From positions 1,462,073-1,526,072 of the forward strand of contig NC_087063.1 of assembly GCF_963678635.1 (NCBI RefSeq): a DNA stretch of 64,000 bases, read 5' to 3'. Of the stretch, positions 50,359 through 59,719 are shown one piece after another. This DNA is from Symsagittifera roscoffensis (Eukaryota; Xenacoelomorpha; Acoela; Convolutidae). The translations under genes and the position numbers were made by a program. The notes under the pieces were generated by a model that ran no database searches, was not told the DNA's origin, and saw only the letters and a list, made by a program, of their open reading frames with translations. Position 1 is the first letter of the stretch, and every line of letters starts with the position of its first letter.

Positions 50359-51613
50359 GGCTCAAGAAAAATAGGCCCTATAATCATTGGCTCAAGAGTC
50401 AGGGACACTATCTCTTGTGTTTTTGTACCTCAAATCAGTCGGAGCCAATTCGGTTCGCTTGTGACATGAGACTACGACCCGTTACAGCTTAAAGGCTACT
50501 ACTAAAATATCCCCCCACTCTAGAATTAGAAACGTCCCCATACTTAGGTCTCTAGATACCCAAAATACATGAACGCCATTAAAAACCGGGTCGGAACAAT
50601 CCATTAAGTTACTTTTTATTAGACAGTGGAACTTTGATCCATTTCAGATGGATCAACCTAAAACTCGCCTTACCTCAACATAACAATTGTAAAACACACT
50701 CTAGAAATTTAAATTAGTACTCACATTGTAGCACGCTCAAGAACCAGGAAGTAAATAAGTCGGTGAGCAACTCAAGAATCAATAAAGTAACTAAAATGAG
50801 TTTAATGTTAGTCAGTTTTAATAACAAGAACAAGTTTTTACTCTAGACTGTAAGTTCTCGTGAACCATTGGGACACTCTAGCTGTCCACCTTTCCACCGA
50901 AGGTTCACTCTAGTCCAGTTTAGAATAATATTCCAATCACAACAATCCAGTTCGTGGCAATGCGCTCGTCTCTGTTTTAGATGGGACAGCTCTACTCTCG
51001 ATTATTATTGCTACTGAAATTGCGAATAGCAATTTCCCACTGATTTTTCTAGCAATTTTCCCGCGATTGTCACTCGATCGTTCTGACTTCTCTTTTCTGA
51101 TTTTCAGTTATCGCGAGAAAATCGTGCATGACAGGTTCCATTCGAAATTTTATAAAATTAAATTTCATTCCAAAATTAAGTGTTTTTTGCTTCTCTCAAG
51201 GTCAAACTTCCAAATCTGGCCGACTGGCACATAATCCCCGGACTCGAGATCGATATCCTCATCGCGTGCTGTCTTCTGCCAGTGAGTCCCAGAAAACCGA
51301 GTGTTACTCAAGATACAGTGCCAGTGGTCATTTACAGAAGTTTGCAGCAGACTTAAGCTTATCTACACCCCAAAATTCACAGCCATGTAAAATTTTCACA
51401 CTATCGCTAAACAGCAATCAAAATCTGCACACACCTGCACCCTTGAATTCTCGCTTTTCAAGCCAATTTAAAATTTCTTTTGTCCCATTCAATTAGGAAA
51501 TTGTCATGCAGCATTTTCGTTTATATAATAGATATAGCATATTAATAACAATATCTTGTTTTGTTAAAACTTCTTTTTCGTGAACCCAGGTTTCACCCGG
51601 ATCCACGCCCAAG
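50359..51613 (-). repeat. Probable 3' LTR of the giant element
   Basis: Non-coding region directly downstream of the polypurine tract in element orientation. It contains a TATA-like TATATAA (51527-51521) and AATAAA (50620-50615) on the minus strand, plus six CTTGAG hexamers. Terminal TG/CA borders could not be fixed because the matching LTR is outside the window. Confidence 0.45.
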
Positions 51614-51628
51614 CCCCCTTTCCCTCTC
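51614..51628 (-). promoter_or_regulatory. Polypurine tract (plus-strand primer)
   Basis: The minus strand reads GAGAGGGAAAGGGGG, 15 purines in a row, 29 bases after the last stop codon of the element. LTR retroelements prime plus-strand DNA synthesis from such a tract at the 3' LTR boundary. Confidence 0.6.
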
Positions 51629-51657
51629 AAGACTCAAGATCCATTCGAGCCACCTGC

Positions 51658-52329
51658 TCATCTCGCACTCTTCGCCTTGGAGGTACTGCACCCTGAAGTA
51701 CTAGATACGGCAAACTGTCTCAACAGTTCCTCTTTATCATCGGAGCTAATCACAATCTCCTCCCAAGCCTTCAGCTGCTCGTAGGATCGCATCCATTCTC
51801 TTTGCTCTTGCAACCTCTTTGCTTGGTTGGGTAGTGCCTTCACCCTAGATTCCCGGTTCAAACAAAAGGAGTTGTGCAGGCTCAAGCTCACGTTCTTCGC
51901 CAGGTCCTCCTCTAGTATCGATTCCCTCGCCTTGGTATTGTCTCTAGACATTTTACCCACTCTCTTCCATCCTGTCGTGATTGCATTACGATGGATTAAC
52001 AGGGGTCTCTTGAAAGCTTCCGGCCCAATCTCGGCCTGGAACTGTCGATACTCCTTTTGATGTTTTCTCATGTGATCTTTCGTTGTCATGTACAACCAGG
52101 ACGTCAGCGTCGCCCGAAACCATGGGAAGTACCTCAAACGGCTCCAGACATGTCTGACTTCCGTTGGTATGGCGAATACCTTGCACGCAGTCTCAAACAA
52201 CTCGAGTCTCCTACTGTAGTCTATCGCGTATATTGACTCAGCCGTTGGCGTCCCCGCTTCCCGATACTTCGTTATATTCTCTTCTATCCATCTCAGAGCC
52301 AACATCGTACTCACTACCAAGATCGTCAC
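51658..52329 (-). CDS. Third segment of the long accessory frame (after TGA)
   Basis: About 223 codons in exactly the frame of the segment upstream, separated only by TGA at 52353-52351, after which seven more codons are open. Begins TILVVSTMLALRW. Basic and helical, with several Trp and Arg, and ending in a Ser/Lys tail. No family recognised. The first start-like codon is GTG, so independent translation is doubtful. It is either a readthrough extension or the end of a decayed longer ORF. Confidence 0.55.
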   Translation of the reverse strand: MTILVVSTMLALRWIEENITKYREAGTPTAESIYAIDYSRRLELFETACKVFAIPTEVRHVWSRLRYFPWFRATLTSWLYMTTKDHMRKHQKEYRQFQAEIGPEAFKRPLLIHRNAITTGWKRVGKMSRDNTKARESILEEDLAKNVSLSLHNSFCLNRESRVKALPNQAKRLQEQREWMRSYEQLKAWEEIVISSDDKEELLRQFAVSSTSGCSTSKAKSAR

Positions 52330-52350
52330 CTTCTGTCGGTGATCCGGTAG

Positions 52351-54849
52351 TCAGATCGACCGGATTTCTTCCATATCCCATACCAGGCAAAGGTTCTTGT
52401 GATCTGGATACCACACCGTTTGCGCCAAACAGTGGCATGGGCATTCTCCATGGGTGATCTCAATGCTCCTGAGGTTACGCTCCCCCGAGGCTTCCAAGAG
52501 AGGCTCAAGCTCCATCATTTTCTCATGCATCGTGTCGTTGTCTTCCAGGTTTGGAGCACTTCCCACAGGTTTTCCGATCACGTTTTGTCTCTCGTGATCG
52601 CTTGTGTTCTCTCTCTCCAACTTCAAAAGTTCTTCTCCCCAGATTTCACTCAAGTCATCTCTCAATTCTTTTGGTACTGTCCCTCTGATTTTTCTCAACA
52701 ACTTGTGCGAGTGATGCGATATCCTAGCCAACCTCACGCACTTGGGCACTGAGAAGGCCTTGTCCACCAGTACTCTCTGGCTGGATGCTTCCACCATCAC
52801 CATGTGCAGTGGGTAGTGACTTCCGCACAAGTTGGCCATCATTGACCCTATCAGGGATTTTGCGTTCAATGGCAGGCCATAAGCTTCGCTCATGGGAAAC
52901 CCCATTTCTGCCTCAAGACCAACCTTCCAGCTCCGGATGTGTTTTTGAGTCACCTGCAACACCCCAGGCCATGATTCTACGCTCAACGCCGTCACCCAAT
53001 GGTGTTCAGACTCTAGTCTTTCCAATGACTGCAAACTACACATTCTCGAGAAGAATCCGAGAGCTGTTGCTATATTCACCGTGGTTCTCGCGTAACACTC
53101 CGCTACTATCTGCACTTCACTTCTCTCCCTTTCTGTGATGTCTTCGAACCAAGTGACCAGGTCTTCTTTTTGAAAGGACAGTATTCTGACGCATGACCGT
53201 CCATCGCAGGTGTGCTCTCCGTTTCCACACGTCGAATCCAGACAGCTACCCGGCTCCAATTTCTTCGCTGACCCGGGATTGTTCGTCTTTTCGCTTGGCT
53301 CTTGCATCTGAGGTGAGATTAGCTTATGCAGCACACTCAACTTTGCCAGATCTTCATCTTCCGTTGGTGCTAACCTCACTCGCTTGGTGGTTTCCTCGAT
53401 CAGACTCGCGTGGGGATGTGGACACCAGGAGGGTCTTAGTAGCTTCCATACCACTCCCAAGCTCGTGGTTAACAAGCCATTTCCATCGCCCATGTTCACT
53501 TCAACTCTCTTGTTTGAGCGCGGTATGCTTACCACCTCTGGTGTTTTCTCAAGAATCAGGCCCAAGCTCAACCCCTCTTTTTCCACCGCGTCTATTTCCA
53601 TTATTCTCTCTGTCCAAAACTTCAGTAGCTCCGCTACCTCATGGTTTCTGTGGGCGCCTCCAGTTTCCGAGTCTAAGAAGGGGTTGTAGGCTATTCCCAT
53701 TACTCCCGACACATATTGGTATTCCCCCTTCTCGCTGAGTCTCGAGTACTGCTCTGACGAGGCCAGGTTACGGTGAACATCATGTTCTTCTTCGAACTTC
53801 TTATTATAAAACCTCCGCACCTCGTCTAGCTTTCTGTGGTTCTCTAGGGATTGTCTGGAACCATCTTCCTTTTCTATTCCTGTACTCTGATATACGTTCA
53901 AGTTGATCGTTGAGACTCTTTTTTCCATGGTTTTACTTCCGCTTGCTCTCTGTTGGCATGCCAGGATGGTGCTATCAGACATCATCGACATTATCCATCT
54001 CAAGAAACACGTGGCATCCTTTCTTCTAGCCAGGCTCAAGCCTGAATTGTCCCTGGCTACGTGTTGCATCAGTGCCTGATACACATCTAGCTTCTTGCTT
54101 CCCAACTTCAGCCTGTCATACGAGGTCAGTGTTTCCAACTCTATTCCCACCAGACTCCAGGTGAACATTAATTGTCCTGCAGTTCTAACGAAGGGATTCG
54201 CCATTAATGGTGGTGCTGATGAGGGTGTCCTCATTGCTTCTTCAAAATGATCCTTCAACAAACTCTGCCAGGACCTCTTCAGATGATTTGCCATTTCTAT
54301 TTTATTAACCTCGGCCTTTTGCTGGGTGGCCCAATTGCATCGCTTGCGAGCTACTCCACTGTCCAACTTCTTCCAGCAGTCCTCCATTTCTTTCAATGTT
54401 TCAAGGGCCACCCACCACGTCCGGGAAGTGTTCCTCGTCTTGTTCTTCTCCAATGGATCACTCGTCACTTGCTTGCCCATATCCTGATGTGCCTTTGAGA
54501 TCCATTCTTTGCCGATATCCACTTCCCATGTCTGTCCGTTCGTTGAACCTCTCTTTACGTTTATCTTCTGAGGCTTGAAGTCTTCCTCCGATGTCGAACT
54601 GGTGGAAGTCTCTATTTCCCTTTCTACTTCAAGTGGTCTTCTGAGCTCCGAGCTGTTCTTGTATGCCGCCGTCTTGCATCGAGCCAAAACCATGGGCGCC
54701 GTCTCTCTCAAGTTTCCTTCCGAAAAAGCATCCACTGAAGGACTACCCAATCCTTCTACTTCTCTCTTCCTCTTGCGAGTCTTCACATTTCTGCTTGAGG
54801 GTGTTGTAGCTATCATCACTGATTCGACCTCCCTATCCAATCCTTCCAA
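52351..54849 (-). CDS. Second segment of the long accessory frame, unknown function
   Basis: About 832 codons. The same frame is open for another 87 codons upstream to the TAG at 55113-55111, so this and the preceding ORF form one frame with a single stop. The first true ATG is near 54816. Seen: a basic/Ser-rich N-terminus (KTRKRKREVEG), a helical centre, a cysteine cluster near residue 550 with spacing C-x4-C-x6-C-x4-C, and a Cys/His-rich C-terminus (HGECPCHCLAQ then DHKNLC) that could bind zinc. No family recognised. It ends in TGA followed by CTA. Confidence 0.6.
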   Translation of the reverse strand: MEGLDREVESVMIATTPSSRNVKTRKRKREVEGLGSPSVDAFSEGNLRETAPMVLARCKTAAYKNSSELRRPLEVEREIETSTSSTSEEDFKPQKINVKRGSTNGQTWEVDIGKEWISKAHQDMGKQVTSDPLEKNKTRNTSRTWWVALETLKEMEDCWKKLDSGVARKRCNWATQQKAEVNKIEMANHLKRSWQSLLKDHFEEAMRTPSSAPPLMANPFVRTAGQLMFTWSLVGIELETLTSYDRLKLGSKKLDVYQALMQHVARDNSGLSLARRKDATCFLRWIMSMMSDSTILACQQRASGSKTMEKRVSTINLNVYQSTGIEKEDGSRQSLENHRKLDEVRRFYNKKFEEEHDVHRNLASSEQYSRLSEKGEYQYVSGVMGIAYNPFLDSETGGAHRNHEVAELLKFWTERIMEIDAVEKEGLSLGLILEKTPEVVSIPRSNKRVEVNMGDGNGLLTTSLGVVWKLLRPSWCPHPHASLIEETTKRVRLAPTEDEDLAKLSVLHKLISPQMQEPSEKTNNPGSAKKLEPGSCLDSTCGNGEHTCDGRSCVRILSFQKEDLVTWFEDITERERSEVQIVAECYARTTVNIATALGFFSRMCSLQSLERLESEHHWVTALSVESWPGVLQVTQKHIRSWKVGLEAEMGFPMSEAYGLPLNAKSLIGSMMANLCGSHYPLHMVMVEASSQRVLVDKAFSVPKCVRLARISHHSHKLLRKIRGTVPKELRDDLSEIWGEELLKLERENTSDHERQNVIGKPVGSAPNLEDNDTMHEKMMELEPLLEASGERNLRSIEITHGECPCHCLAQTVWYPDHKNLCLVWDMEEIRSI

Positions 54850-55110
54850 CTCTTGCCTCCCCCCTGCTCGAGCCTTAAGGATATTAGTACTTTTAATTAT
54901 ATTACTAGTCCCAACCTTATCCCTTTTTATATCATCAACTCTTTTATCTACAGTTTTTTGTTTCAGAGTAGAGCTGTCCTCACATTTTTCTTCTCTAGTC
55001 TTCGATCGTGAATTTCTCAGCTCTACCAGCTTGCTCAGCAGCTCTTTTCTCGCCTTCTCATCCAGGCCCGTTCCTATCAGAAGCGGTTCTCCAAATCTTA
55101 CGACTGTGTC

Positions 55111-57756
55111 CTACAGTTCCTCCTTGAACTTGTCCATCGTCGTCTCGCTGCCCACTTCTTGATTGAATTCTTCCAAGAACTCCTGCCAAGCATCGTTCTT
55201 CAGAGACCCCAGGAATATGTCCTTGTTCCCTTCGAAAGTGTTCCTTTCCCTTTCCTCCGAGCTCAAGAGTATCATCCCCATATTGAAGGTCTCATTTGCC
55301 AATGGCAATTCCAGATTCTTCCGGGGGGACGGATTCAGAGGTGGGGTGGCAGTATCTGCCCAATTCTCCTCGCTCAAGTCTTTCAACAGCTCTTGAGTGG
55401 TGAGCTCTTCCCCTGATGGCCCTGGTTCAGGCGTATTCCCCACCTCCATGTCTTCACCGGCTTCACTGAGAGTTTCATCCATACTCTCTTCTTCTGATTC
55501 ATGTCTCCTTCTCTCAAGAATTTTCTTAAATCGGTCCTCGACGGGTCCGCTCCTCTTGTCTCCAGGCGTGTCCACTGACAGTGGTGATGGTGTCGTAGGG
55601 TCCAATTTCTTGTACTCCGTCAGGGCTACGTGCAGTTGACCTGCTGCATCTAGTTCTGTTCCCTCCTGTCTCATTTCCACCTGTTCTAAGCCATAGGGTG
55701 CCCTGTATTTTCTCGTTGCAAATTTCATGTCGTCCACCAATGCGACGTGCCCCTCCATCACGATCATCCTGCCATCATCCCATATGGGTAGCATGTTCTC
55801 AAGTCCCTCCTGCTCAAGAGCTCTCAAGACCTTTCGCACCTCATATCCGGGGGGCTGCGAACCTCTCATCTTTTTCGCTCGCGTCGTCCACGAATTTACC
55901 TTCGCCTCGCTAGTATGGAAGTAGACCGCCGCCGTGTAGCCGATGAACAGGGGGTCCCAGCCATCAGTGAAATCCTTCTGCATTTCCTCCGTCGTCATCC
56001 TCGCCATTATGGAGGGAACTACCAAGGGACTGTTCATTCCTAAGGTCATCCTCCTGACTATTGGGAACTCAGGCATGGTGGCTGGGAGGATTTCTTTCTC
56101 CATTATGGTCTCCAGCTCCCTCTTCACCAGTGCGAAGCACTCCTTCCAGGCAGGAATTCTCAAGATTTCTCGTCCGTCTGCTGTCAATGGGTTCAAGTTC
56201 CAGAATTTGGGATACATTTCGATGGGACCCTCTCGCTTGCCTCCCATTCTACATTGTATTTGCCCCCTGAAGTTGCACACTATTAGCTCGGCATCTTTCA
56301 CCTTTCCAAAGAGTACCGTGTTGCTCATTCGCCCTCTGAGCACCTCCTGCTGACACCAATTTAACGCCGTCCCATCCAGTATACTGATAAGACTCAAGTG
56401 CGCTACAGAGTGACGATACGTTGTCACCAGGGGGTCTGGGAACGCGTACGTCACTGCTGGACCATAAATGCAGGTCACCACCTCCTCTAGGCCCCGGATT
56501 ATCCCCATTGGGTCCGACCTCATTGCCAGGCAAAGGTCCGTCAGCAGAGGCATCCCTCTATTCGTCTTCTTCCATTCTTCTCTCGAGGTTGGATTCTCAT
56601 CTTCACCCGTCATGTGCCGATTCTGCATCATGAGGTATTGCACTAACAACGTCTTCAACCCTGCGGCACACTTGTAGGAGCTGGTTTCAATGCTCGAGTG
56701 GACTCTCCCCATAGACAGAGGCTCTCCATATTCCATTAATCGATGAAACGACACCAATTCCCCATGGGTTAAGAGTAATAGTGCCAGGTACCCATCGACT
56801 CGAAGTGTCTCCACTCCTCGACTAAACATGTATGCTGGGCCCATGTTGAACAAGTATCTGGGGTAAACCAAATACAAAGCCAAGAGCAGACTGATGGGCA
56901 TGCCCAGTATCTCCTGCACGAAGGCTCCAAAGATAGTCGCCGTGGTGCCGAACATTCCTGCCATGAATTCCTTCTCCCAGCAAGGACTCAAGAACTTGAG
57001 AACCTCATAATCCCTCCTAGTCCTCAATTCACCCTTGGCGTGCTCTCTCCAGAACCCTCCAATCGTCACTTCATTGGCGGCCGAGACAAATCTAGCCACC
57101 GTCATGTCTCTTGTTTCGGCCAGCTCCAGTTGTTTCTCCAGAAAACTCCAGACTTGTTTCACGAGGGGTGGTGCTTCCTCCCTCGTCTTGTTCGTGGCGT
57201 TCTCCAGCCTTGGTGTCAAGAATGGCCACCAGCCATTCTCTTGAGTCAATCGATATTTCATCGATTCTAATTGCTTCTCCGTCTCGGCCGCATTTCTTCT
57301 CTCGTTACTGGGACCTCTAGACTTGCTGGTGGAGTTTGTGATCTTCACGTCCATACTCCGAAACCACAACCTGGCCGTCAATTGGCTGATCGCCGGGTGA
57401 TCGTCTATGATGACTGGGCTGAACTTGAGTTGCCTGGCAAAGTTCGATATCTCTAGCAAGAGCACCTCATCTAATACGATCAGGATGTCGGCTAGTCCAT
57501 AAAAGCCCCTCAGTGCATGAGATATGTCCGCCCATGCCGCCGCCAATTCTGACTTGCGAAGCCTCAGGTTCGATGGCTCCAACTCCCGATTGGGGGCTGC
57601 CATTAGAATCCGCCATTCTTTCCCTTCTGCTATCAGGATCAAGACCGCGTACACGAATTGTAGGGCGGGTGGCATATTCGCGTATCCAGGGGATGTGGTA
57701 AACACCACCTTCGTCTTGGACCCAAAATCTCGAGACAACATTCTCTTGTACTTCAT
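55111..57756 (-). CDS. First segment of the long accessory frame: SGNH-like remnant plus unknown domain
   Basis: 881 codons from the ATG at 57756. The first ~140 residues (TTSPGYANMPP, MAAPNRELEPSNLRL, ELAAAWADISHAL) read as the second half of an SGNH-like fold, whose first half is the C-terminus of the preceding ORF; the two are now separated by a TAG and a one-base frame change. The centre has a hydrophobic stretch (about 275-330) that may be membrane-associated. The C-terminal ~170 residues are acidic and Ser/Glu-rich, probably disordered. The central domain is not recognised. The stop is TAG, and the frame stays open beyond it for hundreds of codons. Confidence 0.65.
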   Translation of the reverse strand: MKYKRMLSRDFGSKTKVVFTTSPGYANMPPALQFVYAVLILIAEGKEWRILMAAPNRELEPSNLRLRKSELAAAWADISHALRGFYGLADILIVLDEVLLLEISNFARQLKFSPVIIDDHPAISQLTARLWFRSMDVKITNSTSKSRGPSNERRNAAETEKQLESMKYRLTQENGWWPFLTPRLENATNKTREEAPPLVKQVWSFLEKQLELAETRDMTVARFVSAANEVTIGGFWREHAKGELRTRRDYEVLKFLSPCWEKEFMAGMFGTTATIFGAFVQEILGMPISLLLALYLVYPRYLFNMGPAYMFSRGVETLRVDGYLALLLLTHGELVSFHRLMEYGEPLSMGRVHSSIETSSYKCAAGLKTLLVQYLMMQNRHMTGEDENPTSREEWKKTNRGMPLLTDLCLAMRSDPMGIIRGLEEVVTCIYGPAVTYAFPDPLVTTYRHSVAHLSLISILDGTALNWCQQEVLRGRMSNTVLFGKVKDAELIVCNFRGQIQCRMGGKREGPIEMYPKFWNLNPLTADGREILRIPAWKECFALVKRELETIMEKEILPATMPEFPIVRRMTLGMNSPLVVPSIMARMTTEEMQKDFTDGWDPLFIGYTAAVYFHTSEAKVNSWTTRAKKMRGSQPPGYEVRKVLRALEQEGLENMLPIWDDGRMIVMEGHVALVDDMKFATRKYRAPYGLEQVEMRQEGTELDAAGQLHVALTEYKKLDPTTPSPLSVDTPGDKRSGPVEDRFKKILERRRHESEEESMDETLSEAGEDMEVGNTPEPGPSGEELTTQELLKDLSEENWADTATPPLNPSPRKNLELPLANETFNMGMILLSSEERERNTFEGNKDIFLGSLKNDAWQEFLEEFNQEVGSETTMDKFKEEL

Positions 57757-57829
57757 TCATCGCCGCAAACAACACCTGAATGGCTTCCCATATCTTCCTC
57801 GATGGCGGATTTTCATCGCCCTTCAGTTG

Positions 57830-59719
57830 CTAAAGAAGTCCCACCACGTGCAGGTGATCATTCATTCCTGCAAACAATAGCAGCTCAGGTTCACAGGGCA
57901 TCTCTGACTTTATTGCCACCACCAGAGTTAACATCTGGTTTAATTCAGCTCCTGGCAAAGAGTATATCAGAGTCTCCGGCCAGAACAACTTGGGAGACGT
58001 TCCTTCGAAGTCCGACCCCGCCACAATGACTACTCTCGCAGCAGCTGGATCTGCTCTATCATAAACTGCCAGGGTTTTGGCCAGCTGGGTGCTGCCACAG
58101 GGCTTCCCGTACCTGGGATCTTCCGCCAATTTCGAGCCTTCGTAAGCGGCATCCGGCAATTCCATCGATCCTGGATTGAGTAGCTTGTCCACCACTTTCA
58201 ACTGTGCCGGGGTCGCCAACCTGATCCTGGCGATGCTCGTTCGGTGCTTGGGAGGTTCTGTTATAAGTCCAGGACTCCCCAGCAGCTTGAGAGGTCGGTA
58301 GTTAATGGGTCCCATGATCGCTTTTGTGGGAATTCCAGTCAGGTCTGTGGTCTCCATCAATTTCGTTCTCAAGAAGTGCGCCTCATGAGCTTTCAACCAG
58401 TCCACGCAATGATGTCTATTCAAATCCTCATGCGACACTCGTTCAATCCCCAGGGTTTCCGCTAATTCTCGCCTGCATTCCAAACTCTCTAGGTCCAGTT
58501 CTTTCACCTTCTCAGGATATCTCAAGCGAGCGGTCTCCATAGACCTCTTTTCCCGCTTGCTCTCTGCCACTACCACTGAGGACATCGCCGAGCCTGGAGG
58601 TGTTGATGACATCACCTCCTCAGATTCCATTGGCGTGGCACTCTGCAATCGGGTCTGGATGCTCCTCGAACCGTCTCTAGCGTCAACTCTCGTTCCCAAG
58701 CGACCAGACAAGGCCCTTGAGGCAAGGAATGGTGGGTTCGGAGGTGGTCCTAAGGTAAATTGGGCTGTCTCTAGCAGATCCGACTCTAGCGTGTTTATGT
58801 GTTCCTGGAAGACGTCGTTTAGCCACTCTGCTCCCCGCGGTCTATCGAAATGGATTCCATCATTGGAGGTGTCTTCAGGGAATCCCTCTTTCTCCATGCG
58901 CTCTGCCACGTCCAACAGTCTGACAGGGAGCACACTCTTGCGATGGATATCTCGGATCACCTTGTTTAGGTTCCGCACCTTCTCGTTCATCTCCAAGGCA
59001 TGCTGATCAAACATCATGTTGTAGGGGACCGTACATACTGTCAGCAGGATGGGGTCCATCTGGATCCTCAGCTCCTCAAGAAGGCAGCTCATCTTGTCGT
59101 ACAGCCTCATTATTTTCCTCGCTTCTCCCCTTGACACATCGTTTGTCCCGATCATCAGGGTCACCGTGTATACTTTAGTCATCCCTAGCATGTCCAGGGT
59201 TGCCAACATCTGTGGTGTGGCAGCTCCAGCGAAACTCAAGATTCCTGTCTGCCAATGCGACTGGATCCGGGTCAACACCCGCACCAGGCTGTCCCCTATG
59301 ATTAGGTGAACTGCACCCTCTGGCACACGAGGTGGCGCGAGATACTCCACCCAGGCTGCATCATGGAAGCAGTCCCTCCTGGCTCCCTGTTCCGCACTCC
59401 AATCCAGTCGATTGTGCCTGTGGTACCTTCCCTCTGTATTTTTCTTATAACTCGAGATCACGACGCTCCTGACCGGCTGTTCCCTCCAAGTTGGGGGAAG
59501 CTCCGGTCTTGCCGATCTTTCACGGTTTTTCTGTTGTAATTTCTCGCCTAGCTCTTTCAGGCGCGATGAGCCGCCACTCACCTGACTGTCGCTCGAGGTC
59601 GAGGTTGGGGTATATCCCGGCAGCACCACATACATTAGTGGACGTACAGGTTGTGTCTCTAGGCCACGCAAGGAAGGCGTCGCGTCATTCGGTATCCAGA
59701 CTTCCAACCCTTCACTCAT
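57830..59719 (-). CDS. SGNH/GDSL-type hydrolase ORF
   Basis: 629 codons. An SGNH hydrolase domain covers about residues 135-310 with all four blocks: GDSL (Ser144), Gly165 in FAGAA, GTND (Asn193) and DGIH (Asp287, His290). Members are esterases, lipases or acyl hydrolases; the substrate cannot be told. The C-terminus (VIVAGSDFEG, SLPGAELNQM, LLFAGMNDH) looks like the first half of a second, SGNH-like module, cut by the TAG at 57832-57830. The start codon overlaps the stop of the coiled-coil ORF (ATGA). Esterase domains are known in ORF1 of some CR1/L2 non-LTR elements and in rotifer telomeric elements, but are unusual here. Confidence 0.8.
   Translation of the reverse strand: MSEGLEVWIPNDATPSLRGLETQPVRPLMYVVLPGYTPTSTSSDSQVSGGSSRLKELGEKLQQKNRERSARPELPPTWREQPVRSVVISSYKKNTEGRYHRHNRLDWSAEQGARRDCFHDAAWVEYLAPPRVPEGAVHLIIGDSLVRVLTRIQSHWQTGILSFAGAATPQMLATLDMLGMTKVYTVTLMIGTNDVSRGEARKIMRLYDKMSCLLEELRIQMDPILLTVCTVPYNMMFDQHALEMNEKVRNLNKVIRDIHRKSVLPVRLLDVAERMEKEGFPEDTSNDGIHFDRPRGAEWLNDVFQEHINTLESDLLETAQFTLGPPPNPPFLASRALSGRLGTRVDARDGSRSIQTRLQSATPMESEEVMSSTPPGSAMSSVVVAESKREKRSMETARLRYPEKVKELDLESLECRRELAETLGIERVSHEDLNRHHCVDWLKAHEAHFLRTKLMETTDLTGIPTKAIMGPINYRPLKLLGSPGLITEPPKHRTSIARIRLATPAQLKVVDKLLNPGSMELPDAAYEGSKLAEDPRYGKPCGSTQLAKTLAVYDRADPAAARVVIVAGSDFEGTSPKLFWPETLIYSLPGAELNQMLTLVVAIKSEMPCEPELLLFAGMNDHLHVVGLL

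Noticed and set aside
53193-53738. Plus-strand ORFs of 100-195 codons opposite the giant element and EPG5
   Set aside because: Shadows of the minus-strand coding frames; no recognisable domain, and the sense frames are much longer and supported by motifs.
51658-57832. Reassigned stop codons (non-standard genetic code) to explain TAG and TGA inside long frames
   Set aside because: EPG5 and eL41 end at TAG and Drp1 ends at TGA at their normal C-termini in the same window.
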